NCBI GenBank assembly: GCA_023678885.1
Contig: CM042963.1
Location: 27,407,542-27,471,541 of the forward strand
Origin: Pogostemon cablin
Lineage: Eukaryota > Streptophyta > Magnoliopsida > Lamiales > Lamiaceae
Direction: 5' to 3'
DNA: 64,000 nucleotides
A model generated the notes under the pieces. It had not been told where the DNA came from, did not search any database, and saw only the letters and a program-made list of their open reading frames with translations. Below are positions 23,915-33,859 of the stretch, piece by piece. Positions within the stretch are counted from its first letter, which is position 1; each line of letters begins with the position of its first letter. The translations under genes and the position numbers were made by a program.

Positions 23915-26054
23915 ATTAATGCTTGATATTCTCCATTTCCAATTTTACATGTAAGAATGAATTTACCGGGGTCTTCAACCTTTGATGAAGCTTCAACTTC
24001 GACAATGTCATGATCTTGTTTCAACATTACCTCTTCATCATAATTATTCTCATCATCCAGCAAATATAAGAATTCACCAATTATCTTATCATCATCAAAA
24101 GACAAATCTTTATCAATGGCAACTTCCTCTTTCACTTTTGACACGATTTCATCACAAACTACTTCTTCAACATTGGAAACAATGTTTGTTGTTTTCACCA
24201 ACCCTTTCTCAACCTTACTTTCCATGTTACAAATGGTAACATACAAACATTGCTGCTTAGGATTAGTGATAGTGGTAGAAGAAAACTTACCCTTACGATG
24301 TATTTCACTTTGCTCAGTTGCCATTTAACTCATTTGTGTCTCCAAGGCTTTGAATCTATTATCACTCAACTCTTCTCTTTGCTTCATATAGTCAAACTTT
24401 TTTTCATTTACCTCTTTCTCTTGCTTCATGAAATCAAACATCTTGGCTATTTGATCCTCTATTGAAGACTTTCCTTCACCATTTGGAGCTTTCTCCCCCG
24501 GATTAATGCCCGGTGGAAGAGTAAGTGCATTTCCTTGATTTCCATATGACAAATTCTTATACCTACGAGGTTGGTTAAAATTTCCTTAAAAATTACCTTG
24601 CCCCCATCCTCCTTGCCTTTGTGGATATCCTCCTCCATGACTTCCAAAGTTATCACCATAATTTCCTTGGAAGTTCCTTCCCTACATGAAGGCAACTTCC
24701 TCAAGTGTCATCTCCGGTGGACACCATGTATCTTGAATTCCAAAATTAGAGGACATATCTTGTTGAGGCATGGATGTAAGCATTTGAGAAGATTGACCCA
24801 TATTAGGCATCGTCATGCCTTGTTCAAGATTAGAAAACACTTGTTGATTCATCAAAGGTAATGACATACTTTGTTGAGGACCCGCAAGCACTTGTTGATT
24901 CACCACGGGTGTAGAAAAAGGAGAAACTTACAAATTAGCATTCATCCTCTTGAGTATCTCCGTAATAGTCTTATCGATCATATCTTCCTTAGGTACCTCC
25001 ACTTTTTTCACTTGTTATAAGCACACTTCTTCCATCTTAGCTATTCTCTCCCTTTCATGCATATCCGCAACTCGATCCATAGGCTATTGACTCATATTCA
25101 AAGTAATCTCTTCACATATAGCAATTGCTCTCTCCGGAGTTTGCACCAATATAGAACCTCCCGATGACGCATCAACAAGCATTCGTTCACTCCCATTCAA
25201 TTCGGCATAGAAAAATCCTACTTGTTGATCTTCGGGAAAACCATGTTGTGGAAACCTTCTTAGCATCTCTTTGAATCGGTCCCATGCTTCACTAAATGTC
25301 TCAAGTGGTATTTTCTTGAATTGAAAGATTTGCCCTTTGAGATGCAACATCTTTGAAGGGGGAAAATACTTGCTCAAAAATTTTTATGCCAACTCTCTCC
25401 ATGTGGTGTAGGATCCCGGTGGTATAGTATGATGCCAAGCCTTAACTCTATCTCTTAATGAAAACGAGAAAAACTTCATTTTAACAATATCCTCACTCAC
25501 CCATTTATCTTTATCGTGTTGGCTAACTCCATAAATTGGGCTAAGTGAGCATTCGGATCCTCCATAGCACCACTACCAAATTGATTTGCTTGCACCATGT
25601 TGATCAATCCTGTCTTGATCTCAAAATTATTCACATTTAATAGCGGGCCCATTCCATAATTTCCATATTGCGGTTGGAAGTGATCACGAATATTCATTCC
25701 TACTTCATTATTTCTATTTCCACGGGGTTGATTTTGCACCACCGGAGGATTATTTCTTGCTTCTTATTGTACCATCAAGTTTTGAATAATATCTTGCATT
25801 TGTTGGTTTTGTAAGTACATTTGTTGAGCATACGCTTGTGGCACAAATTCCGGATTATTATAACCTCCTCTAACATTATCAACTACATGAAAATTCCTCA
25901 TATTGCCTTCTTCATCAACCATGTTTGCATTATCCCTTACTTCTTTCATACTTTCCTCCGTAGGCTCCAACATTCCTCGTCTTTGTCTTCTTAAGGTAGC
26001 TTCTAATTCCAAGTTCAAAGGTTCAATCGATTGAGACCTTGAACGCGTTTGCAT
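23911..26054 (-). pseudogene. Athila-type gag, broken
   Basis: The start at 26054 reads MQTRSRSQSIEPLN. After an in-frame stop (25764) comes NFEIKTGLINMVQANQFG and EDPNAHLAQFMELANTIK, the conserved N-terminal gag motif of Athila elements. A frameshift between 25497 and 25377 leads to KYFPPSKMLHLKGQIFQF and EAWDRFKEMLRRFPQHG, the capsid-like retrotransposon gag domain. Stops near 25081, 24950 and 24590 interrupt the Gln/Gly/Asn-rich region. An acidic linker (24324-23911) leads to the protease. The protein would form the particle that packages element RNA. No zinc knuckle was recognised. Confidence 0.85.
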
Positions 26055-26180
26055 GTACCTACAAGAATTTCCAAATTAGTTCTCCAAGTAACCAAGACAA
26101 GTAAACAAGTAAACAAATAAAAGAAATATCCTTATCAAAACTAATCAACTTCAAACTCGTTACAATCAAAATTTAATATT

Positions 26181-26198
26181 TCTCCAGCAACGACGCCA
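26181..26198 (-). promoter_or_regulatory. Primer binding site, tRNA-Asp type
   Basis: On the minus strand it reads TGGCGTCGTTGCTGGAGA, directly after the 5' LTR. Athila/Tat elements use TGGCGCCGTTGCCGGGGA, so this is the tRNA-Asp primer site with three transitions. Confidence 0.85.
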
Positions 26199-27821
26199 TG
26201 TTCTTAGTCGCATTTCTTATAAAAATATGTAAGAGTAAGAGACTCTATCGTCGAGTAAACGTGTGACCAAGTACAAAATTTATAATAATGTTGTCCCAAG
26301 GGAAAGTTAACTCTAGGTTGTATCTGGATTTTCCATTGATTTATGCTTTGTAAGAATGATAGATTGAAGGTTTGATTGTTTAAGCTACTAATTATTGTTC
26401 TACTCAATGAACTAAGAATTTGAACTAACAAAGTAATGATTCAAACAACACACAAATGATGAATGGAATGGAGGTAGAATTCACTTGAGAAGAGAGCAAG
26501 GCTAATCATAATCATGGTTAAGATTCTAGCCAGATATGCATAACTCTTGATGGTGAACTTCATTAATTTGTGGACTAAAAGCAATCACAATTTTACCCCT
26601 AATCTCTTTGGCCAAGGCAACTAGGTTTTCGACTCTTTAACAAGTCTAAATCTCCTATGATTGTCTTACTCTCAATTCCCTTAAGGTACTATGATCATAA
26701 GTTGGTTCTTTTCACTCAATTTCTTAAGTGTCCCCCTATAAATGTTCTAAGCATAAGAAGGGTATGGCTTACCTCCCCTCACACTAACATGCATGCACAT
26801 TTTAATATATGATTCAATTAAACATCCACTCATAACATTGGAATGACCATCCTAATACTATGAATAGAAAATCTAATCACACAAGTATTGAAATGAAACA
26901 TGATTCATATATCATAAAAGAAAATCCACAATTTAACTACATTCACTTCTCAAGTTCTACACATCTAGCTTTCATCTCAACCATTCATATGATTAGCCCT
27001 ACTATAGGACTAGCCACTAAACATTGTGTTTAAATCAATACAAATCAAGCTTTGCTCCATTTGAGCCAAAATAAGAAGAAAATCAATAAATGAAAAGTAG
27101 ATTGGCTTCCCTTTCATGGAGAAACCTTCATTCTCTTCAATATGCTAACTCCTTCAATCCTTGATGCTTTCCTCTTCTCAAATGGTGGATGGATGGATTG
27201 GATGATGGATTGATGGATTGATTAATGGAGATCAAGTGAAAATTGATGGATCTAATGGATGCAGATGGATGTAATGGATCTATTGTGTGAAAAATATGGT
27301 GTGGAGTGTGTGTAACTGCTCTAATTCTGATCTCCTCTTCTATTCTCGCACCAATTGGGTATTTAAACCTCTTAGAAATCTTCTAGAAGCTTCTTGAATT
27401 TTTTGACTTAATCACTGAATTCGTACACGACCCGACTCGAGCTGCAGAGCTCGACTCGAGTTCTGTGCACTCCCTCAGTTATGGCCGTGTAGCATTTTCT
27501 GACGCCCGCATACGACCTCAACTTACAGGCCCGTGTGCAATACACGACCCGAGCTCGACCACGTAGCTCGACTCAAGCTTTAGAGCTCGACTCGAGCGTG
27601 GTCGAGTCCTGTTCAGCTTCTCTGTTTCGCTCCCGACTCCGTTTTTATCCATTTCTTGATCTATTTTACACATATTTAAGTTCATTTACATAATTCTATT
27701 AATTCATACCACATTTCACAAAATAAGAATAACTCCACCAAAAGTCACACAAATACGAATAAAAATATCCAAAAATCCACAAGTAAAGACATTAAAATTT
27801 AGGTAAAAATGACTACGATAA
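26199..27821 (-). repeat. 5' LTR of the Athila-like element
   Basis: Begins TGTTCTTAGTC at the primer site and ends gactacgataa; the last CA has mutated to AA. Nearly collinear with the left LTR, with point changes and a short deletion in the palindrome region. The next bases, ATTAT, are the target duplication. Confidence 0.9.
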
Positions 27822-29556
27822 ATTATTAGTATAATTAAATTAGATTTTATAATTGTAATCAAAAAATTAATTGGAAGGTCAAGATTAAAAGTGAATTATT
27901 TCTAAATAGAGTAAAATTGAAAAAAAATTGAAAATAAAAGTAGAAATTTAGGTTTGCAATAAATGTAGAAGTTTAGGTTTATTTTTATATATGTATATAG
28001 ATAGATGATTGAACCTTTAAATTTAAGGAGAATGATTGAACCTAAATTATAAATAATATGAAAGTAGAATCTATAAAAGAGAAGGAAAAAAAGCATTAGA
28101 GGAAAAAAATAAAAAAGAAGATTAAAAAGAAGAACAAAAGATAGAATATAAAAATATAAAAATATGGTTCATATAATTATTATAAAGGAAATACAAAAAT
28201 TGAAGAGAAAAATGATAGACAAAAAAAAGAATGAAACCTGATTGGACTTACCAATAAGATCATATATGAGAATAATTGAACCTAAAAATAATATCAAATA
28301 AAAGTATAAAAGAAAATAAAAAAAAATTATTATAAAAATAAGGTTTATAGAATTATTAAAAAAATACAAAAATCGAAAAGAAAAAAATAATATAACAAAA
28401 AATTAAAAAGTATAATGATACCTTTAAGGAAAATGATTGAACTTACATATATAAGATAAAATAAAATTATAAAAAATAAAATAAATTAGAATAGATTATA
28501 AATAATATGAAAGTAGAATCTATAAAAGAGAAGAAAAAGAAGAAGCATTAGAGAAAAAAAAAACAAAAAGAGAATGATTGAACCTAAAAATAAGATCAAA
28601 TATGAGAATGATTGAACCTAAAAATAATATCAAATTATGAAAGAAGATAAAATAAATTAAATTATGAAAATAGAGTTTATAGAATTATTAAAAATAATGC
28701 AAAAATCGAAGGAAAAAAAATAAGATAACAAAAAATTAAAAAGTATAATGATACCTTTAGGAGAATGATTGAACTTGTATATAGGATCAAATAAAAGTAT
28801 AAAAGACAAAATAAATTAGAGTATATTATAAATAATATGAAAGTAGACTCTGTAAAGAGAAGAAAAAGAAGAAGTATTAGAGAAAAAAAAATAAGATCAA
28901 ATATGAGAATGATTGAACCTAAAAATAATATCAAATAAAAATACATATAAAAGAAGATAAAATAAATTAAATTATAAAAATAGGGTTTATAAAATTACTA
29001 AAAAAATTGAAGAGAAAAAAAATAAGATAACAAAAAATTAAAAAATATTGTGATACCTTTAGAAGAATGATTGAACCTGCAAATAAAATCAAACAAAAAT
29101 ATAAAAGACAAAAAAAATTAGAGTTGATTATAAATAATATAAAAGTAGAATCTATAAAAAAGAAGAAAAAAAAGCATTAAAGAGAGAGAGAGAGAAAAAA
29201 AGGGGGAGAAAGTAAGAATTTGATTAGGCTGAAAATATTTATATATAATGATTTAAATGAATGAACGACCGTGATTGAAAGTAAATATTTATAGAGAAGA
29301 TTTTAATAAAAATAAAATTGATACTATATTAATTGAAATTAAGCATATATTGATTAAAAATTAATCAAATTTATATTGTTAAATTAAATCAATAATAAAG
29401 TAAAATTTAAATAATAAAAAATCAATTATTAGTATAATTAAATTTTATGATGGATTGAAATAAAAAAAAATCATATGTCCTATGTATATTAAATTAAATT
29501 ATAATATATGAATATTGATTGATATATTAATTTAAATTAATATTGAATAAAAATTA
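27822..29556. repeat. Tandem repeat block (roughly 310-400 bp units)
   Basis: Units restart at about 28013, 28425, 28752 and 29060 with a gagaatgattgaacc motif, followed by ataaataatatgaaagtag and, toward the end, aagtataatgatacctt. Shorter gatcaaatatgagaatg sub-repeats recur near 28258, 28597 and 28893. Very A-rich on the plus strand, with no coding signal despite long spurious frames. Confidence 0.75.
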
Positions 29557-29820
29557 CTCCCTCCGTCCCGGAAGTATTGCAATATTTTTTTGGGCACGGA
29601 GATTAAGGAGTATAATAATTTAATGTAAAGTGAAGTGAGAGAAATAATATTTATTGTGTAGTAGATAGTTGTATTAGTAGTGAGTGTGATGGGTGTGTGG
29701 GTCCATGTAAATAAATAAATTGTTTGTGTGTGGGTCACATGTTCTTAAAAATGAAATATATCAATTTCTGTGGGACAACCCAAAAAGAAAAGTGTGTTAA
29801 TATCTTTAGGACGGAGGGAG
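29557..29820. mobile_element. Stowaway MITE
   Basis: Starts CTCCCTCCGTCCCGG after TA and ends GGACGGAGGGAG before TA. The homologous unoccupied site at about 17010-17016 (aaaatttagttaaatat) has no insertion and a single TA-type site. Length 264 bp; the well-matched ends suggest a young copy. Confidence 0.93.
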
Positions 29821-29822
29821 TA

Positions 29823-30065
29823 GTTAAATATGCTAAAAATATCTCTTATATTTACCAAATTTATGTTGTTAAATAAAAAAGTAAAATATAAATAACAAAA
29901 TCCATTATTATTAGTATAATTAGATTAGATTTTATTATTGAAATCAAAAACATTAATTGGACGGTCAAGATTAAAATTGAATTATTTCTAAATAAAGTAA
30001 AATTGAAAAAAAAATTAAAAACAAAAGTAGAAGTTTAGGTTTGCATTTATATATGTATATAGATT
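29823..30065. repeat. Copy of the Athila insertion locus, unoccupied
   Basis: Parallels 17020-17100 joined to 27822-28000 without the Athila element: the run acaaaatccattattatt agtataatt is continuous here. It ends before the gtgtatgtggc cluster. Confidence 0.8.
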
Positions 30066-30175
30066 AATTTGTGTATGTGGCAGCGTCACGCTACTCTTAA
30101 AATTTTTTGTGTATGTGGCATCACGATGTTCGTTCTTGGAAATATTGTGTATGTGACGCTCTCACATTATTCTTT
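30066..30175. repeat. Second cluster of gtgtatgtggc repeats
   Basis: Three tandem ~40-bp units (gtgtatgtggcagcgtcacg, then two variants), diverged from the cluster at 15549. The sequence from here to about 30560 (attttattttaagtaattt repeats) also parallels 15650-15850. Confidence 0.7.
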
Positions 30176-30853
30176 AAATTAATATTTTATTTTAAGTAAT
30201 TTAATATTTTAAATATTATTTTGTTTAATATCTCTAAATTAATAATCTTCATAATACAATTAATAATTTATTTTAAGTAATTTAATATTTAAAGTAATTA
30301 ATATTTTATAATCTTACAATTAATATTATATTTTAAGTAATTTTTATAATGATTTAATTTAATCTAATATGAATATTTTATGTATTTTTTTAATAAAAAA
30401 TTATTATTTAATTATAATAAAAAAAATTAAATACTTTTAAAAATTTTAATCTTACAATTAATATTTTATTTTAAATAATTTAATATTTTAACTAATATTT
30501 TATTAGGCCCCTGTAATTATTTACTTGCAATTAATATTTAAAATAAAAAATAATGATAATAATTTTTAATATATTTTTACATGTAAATGTTTTAGTTGGG
30601 TTATTCAAATAAAAAAATAAAAGTAAAAGAAAAAAAAGAGTGAGACTCGATTATTAATTAATTTACAACTAATAATGATTTGATTGAGTTATTCAAAAAA
30701 ATATTATAATGGTTTGGTTTAGTCATTCAATAAAAAAATAATTAAAAGACAAAAAGAGAGATAATTGATGATTAATTAAATTTACAACTAATCATAAGTT
30801 TAATATTTTGTAAAAATACATTTAATAGTAAAGTAAGATGAAAAAATAAATAT

Positions 30854-30959
<106 letters not shown>

Positions 30960-31006
30960 AAATATAAAAATATATATTTAAAATAAACATATCACTCATA
31001 ATAGAA

Positions 31007-31034
31007 CCGCGTCGTTCGCGGGAGACAAAACTAG
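31007..31034 (+). mobile_element. Helitron-like 3' terminus
   Basis: A 5-bp perfect stem CCGCG (31007-31011) and CGCGG (31017-31021) with loop tcgtt is followed 9 nt later by CTAG (31031-31034) and then T. A short GC hairpin about 10 nt before CTRR, followed by T, is the diagnostic Helitron 3' end. The 5' TC end was not located, so the extent is unknown. No Rep/helicase coding is seen nearby. Confidence 0.6.
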
Positions 31035-31200
31035 TATATATATATAAAACACCTAATTAATTTACTTTATAATTAAAATTTTCAATTTTTTTTAATTTGA
31101 CTACAACCAAACATGGTCTTTAAAAATATAATTAATGGGTTAATGGGTGATCCGTCTCATATAAGGGGATCCGTGAGACGGTCTCACCCAAATCTTTTCC

Positions 31201-31263
<63 letters not shown>
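31201..31263. repeat. (ATA)n microsatellite
   Basis: About 21 uninterrupted trinucleotide units; a poly-Asn frame over it is spurious. The neighbouring gatccgtgagacggtctcac (31167-31190) is another MITE fragment related to 13113 and 31731. Confidence 0.95.
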
Positions 31264-31265
<2 letters not shown>

Positions 31266-31269
31266 CTTT

Positions 31270-31460
31270 GGGTTATTCTGTGGTGCACATGGTACACCGG
31301 TGCACCCAAGATTTTATAGGGTAAATGTAGTGATGTAGTGGGTAGTTAGTGTTTTTATTTTTAATTATCTTATTTTATTTAGTGGTTAGGATTAAATATA
31401 AACATAATCTAATGATTTAGGTTATTCAGGTACACCGGTGAACCCGGTGCACTGCAGTTT
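31270..31460. mobile_element. Small TIR element with ggtacaccggtgcacc ends
   Basis: Left gtggtgcacatggtacaccg and right cgggttcaccggtgtacc (on the complement) form ~28-bp imperfect inverted ends around a 110-bp AT-rich core. The inner ggtacaccggtgcacc is itself near-palindromic. No clear target duplication. Confidence 0.5.
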
Positions 31461-31730
31461 GACTCATAATTTTTATTGAACCGAACAAAAATTGACTTAA
31501 AATGATTTGATGATTCTGGACGGACAAAAATGAGTGCAAACAAATTAGTTACGTATTGATTAGTGATGGAGTTAATTGATGGAAACAAACAGCGCCCCTG
31601 CCCTTCTTTTTCATAGTTCTTTTTTAAATTTATTTTAAAATACATCTAATTAAATAAATGAATAATCAATCTCATGAATTAGGATTCGTGAGACGATCTT
31701 ATCCAAACATACCTCTAAAATATTTATTCT

Positions 31731-31953
31731 AGGCAAAGACTTGTGTGAGACCGTCTCACGTAAGGGCTTACGTGAGGCGGTCAGAAAGTGATAACTTCTA
31801 TATAGAAAAGTGATAATAAATTAATGAAAAGTGATAATGTTATTTCATAAACATTTTATACGAAAGTGATAATTATTTATAGTGAAAGTGATAACTATTT
31901 TAAAAAGTGAAAAATGGTCTCACGTGACACGGTCTCATGCAAGACCTACCCTT
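31731..31953. mobile_element. MITE with gacttgtgtgagaccgt ends
   Basis: Left agacttgtgtgagaccgtct and right acggtctcatgcaagacct face each other. The core has several aaaagtgataat motifs like those at 12600-13080, suggesting a shared family. Related fragments lie at 13107-13150, 31150-31190 and 31680-31710. Confidence 0.6.
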
Positions 31954-32248
31954 TACTCTAATAAATTATTTAATAAAAAATTCATAATTTAAATGAAAAT
32001 TAATAATATTATAAATTTTAAGGGTTAATTACACTAAAAGTTCCAACCTTTTCGTGAATTTCAGATTAGTCCAAACTTTTCAATATTTACAAATAAGTTC
32101 TCGACCTTAAGTTCGTTTTTCAAATCAAGCCACAGGGCAGCTGGAGGCCTGCCTGATTGCTGACATGTCCAATTTTTTGTCCACATCACCCTCCAGTTGT
32201 AAATTTTTTTAATAAATAATAAAAAAAGAAACAACGTCATTTTTGGAA

Positions 32249-32561
32249 GGATAAAAATCAAAATTGGTCCTGTAAGTATGATATTTTTCAACTTTAGTCC
32301 TTTATCATTTGCAATTTTCAAATTTGGTCATTTTTTATCCACGTTTAGTCATTTTTATCCAAATTAGTACTTTATGTTAAAAAAATATCCAAAAAATGGT
32401 CCAAAAGTGGACCAAAAAATGACCAAATTTTGAAAAAATGACCAAAACTGTACCAAAAGGACTAAAACTGGACAAAAAAGGTCCAAAATTGAGAATAGCA
32501 AATGATAAAGGACTAAAGTTGAAAAATGTCATACTTACGGGACTAATTTTGATATTTACCC
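32249..32561. mobile_element. MULE-type MITE with 9-bp target duplication
   Basis: The ends (ggataaaaatcaaaattggt and, on the complement, gggtaaatatcaaaattagt) pair over about 80 bp. TTTTTGGAA lies directly outside both ends (32240-32248 and 32562-32570), the 9-bp duplication typical of Mutator-like elements. Non-coding; ORFs here are artefacts of the inverted arms. Confidence 0.85.
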
Positions 32562-32662
32562 TTTTTGGAATGAACACATGGGATCTTTTCTGAATCTTTT
32601 GTGAAAGGGGCGGTGTAAATGACGCAGTGCGCTTCCCAATTCCGCATCGCGACTGCCAGAAA

Positions 32663-33226
32663 ATGATGTATTACAGCACAATCCATACCTCCTCATCTCC
32701 CTCCATTGCTCCGATGAATCTCGAATACATATCACGCGCCAAGGAACGCATCAAGGCTGGCCTTGGGATGCGCCACCCATGGCGCAAAGGCTTCGACATC
32801 CACTACTTCAACCTCCCCAAATCCTTCTAGGATGCAATTGCGCATGTCAGATGAACTCCGCCTACTTCACTATGAACTACGATTATTATTCTGACGATTG
32901 TGTTCCTCAGCCTGCTTTGGAATCCGATCTCGTTCATTGTCTTTATCGCGATGATGGCAGTGTGGCTATTCCTCTACTTCCTCAGTGATGAGTCGCTGGT
33001 GATTTTTTGCCGTTTGATCACCGATAAGGTGGTGCTAATCGTCCTCTCGATTGTGACTTTCATCGACGTTGACTCACGTGACCTCGAATATCTTGATTTC
33101 GCTGCTCGTTTCAATGGTGGTGGTGTTAATTCATGCCGCCGTGAGAAGGGCCGACAATTTGTTCGCTGATGAGGAAGTTGATGGTGGTTTGTTGAGGTCT
33201 ACCGGTAGTTCGTCTTCTCAATGTTT
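32663..33226 (+). pseudogene. PRA1 family (prenylated Rab acceptor) gene copy, broken
   Basis: The frame starting at 32663 reads YSTIHTSSSPSIAP, ISRAKERIKAGLG and RHPWRKGFDIHYFNLPKSF, the N-terminal half of plant PRA1 proteins. A TAG at 32828-32830 interrupts it. After frame changes near 32848 and 32883 the membrane part follows: FLSLLWNPISFIVFIAMMA and WLFLYFLSDESLVIFC. Another shift near 33070 leads to NILISLLVSMVVVLIHAAV and RRADNLFADEE, the usual C-terminal hydrophobic pair and acidic end. PRA1 proteins are small ER/Golgi/endosome membrane proteins that bind prenylated Rab GTPases. Plant PRA1 genes are usually intronless, so lack of introns does not distinguish DNA capture from retroposition; the inverted ends favour capture. 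Confidence 0.85.
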
Positions 33227-33689
33227 CTCTATTTCTGTTCATATTTATCATCTTCTTTTCCACTGTAGCCGTGTTGAATTGAATCATTGATCCTCATTGT
33301 TCATTTGATTGTGGTGCCATTAGTTAATATTTTGATACCGATTAAGAATGAAAAGGGTGAAGAGCAAACACTGATTCCAATCGAGCTCCACCTGCTCATC
33401 CCAAAAACGATGTTGTTTCCTCTTTTTCTTTCTTTTTTTTCTTTTTTATTTTTTTCTGGAGGGGTGACAGTGGAAAAAATTGGACATGTCAGCAACCGAG
33501 TAGGCCTCCAGCTGCCCGGTGACTTGATTTGAAAAATAAACTTAAAGTCGAGAACTTATTTATAAATATTGAAAAGTTTGGACTAATCCGCAATTTTCGA
33601 AAAAGTTGAGACTTTTAATGTAATTAACCCATTTTATTATAATTTTCATGAACGACGAATTAAGATTTGATAATTTTTATTTGGCAAAG

Positions 33690-33845
33690 TTTCTGCGCCC
33701 CCGAGGACACGTCATGTCTCCATGGAAACACAACCCTCCCCCCTCCATATTTTATTTAAACTTATGTATTGCTAGGGGTTTAAATTGTAAAGGGGCATGA
33801 AAATTGCAAAGGGGCACTGTGTCCCTGGGGCACAAGAGCCTCACT
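33690..33845. mobile_element. Small TIR element or fragment
   Basis: Left tctgcgcccccgaggacac faces right gtgtccctggggcacaaga as imperfect inverted ends about 150 bp apart, with a repeated aaaggggca motif within. No duplication is evident. Confidence 0.4.
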
Positions 33846-33859
33846 CTTTTTATTTTACA

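Larger units (their letters stand above)
17101..27821 (-). mobile_element. Athila-like LTR retrotransposon, non-autonomous, complete with ATTAT target duplication
   Basis: Two LTRs (17101-18763, 26199-27821) flank a 7.4 kb interior in minus orientation. ATTAT lies directly outside both ends (17096-17100 and 27822-27826). In coding order the interior holds a tRNA-Asp-type primer site (26181-26198), gag pieces (26054-24325), a protease fragment (23914-23441), the gagcgcttgatgggaggcaa block that in Athila elements normally follows pol, the ATHILA ORF (21844-20345), and a purine tract next to the 3' LTR. Reverse transcriptase, RNase H and integrase are absent, and no gap of the right size remains for them. 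The element must have been mobilised by an intact relative. Stops and frameshifts show decay since insertion. The paralogous unoccupied site at about 29885-29960 confirms the boundaries. Confidence 0.9.
32022..33630. mobile_element. Mutator-like element carrying a host gene copy (Pack-MULE-like)
   Basis: About 160 bp at the left (32022-32185) and right (33471-33630) are inverted copies starting GGGTTAATTACAYTAAAAGT, still very similar. Long inverted ends without a transposase and with a captured cellular gene define a Pack-MULE. Inside are a nested 313-bp MITE (32249-32561) and a decayed PRA1-family coding copy (32663-33226). Flanks are AAATTTTAA and ATTTTATTA, so a 9-bp duplication is not clean. 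The 33290-33470 part of the interior is non-coding and pyrimidine-rich. Confidence 0.75.

Noticed and set aside
28169..28946. Hydrophobic membrane-like proteins on the minus strand
   Set aside because: They come from A-rich tandem repeats; Phe/Leu/Ile richness is compositional.
16240..29556. CRISPR-like array
   Set aside because: Repeat units are hundreds of bases long, diverged, without spacers, and the genome is a plant's.
31113..31319. Poly-Asn protein
   Set aside because: Translation of an (ATA)n microsatellite and MITE ends.
32627..33290. Intact PRA1 gene
   Set aside because: An in-frame stop and at least three frameshifts separate conserved blocks.
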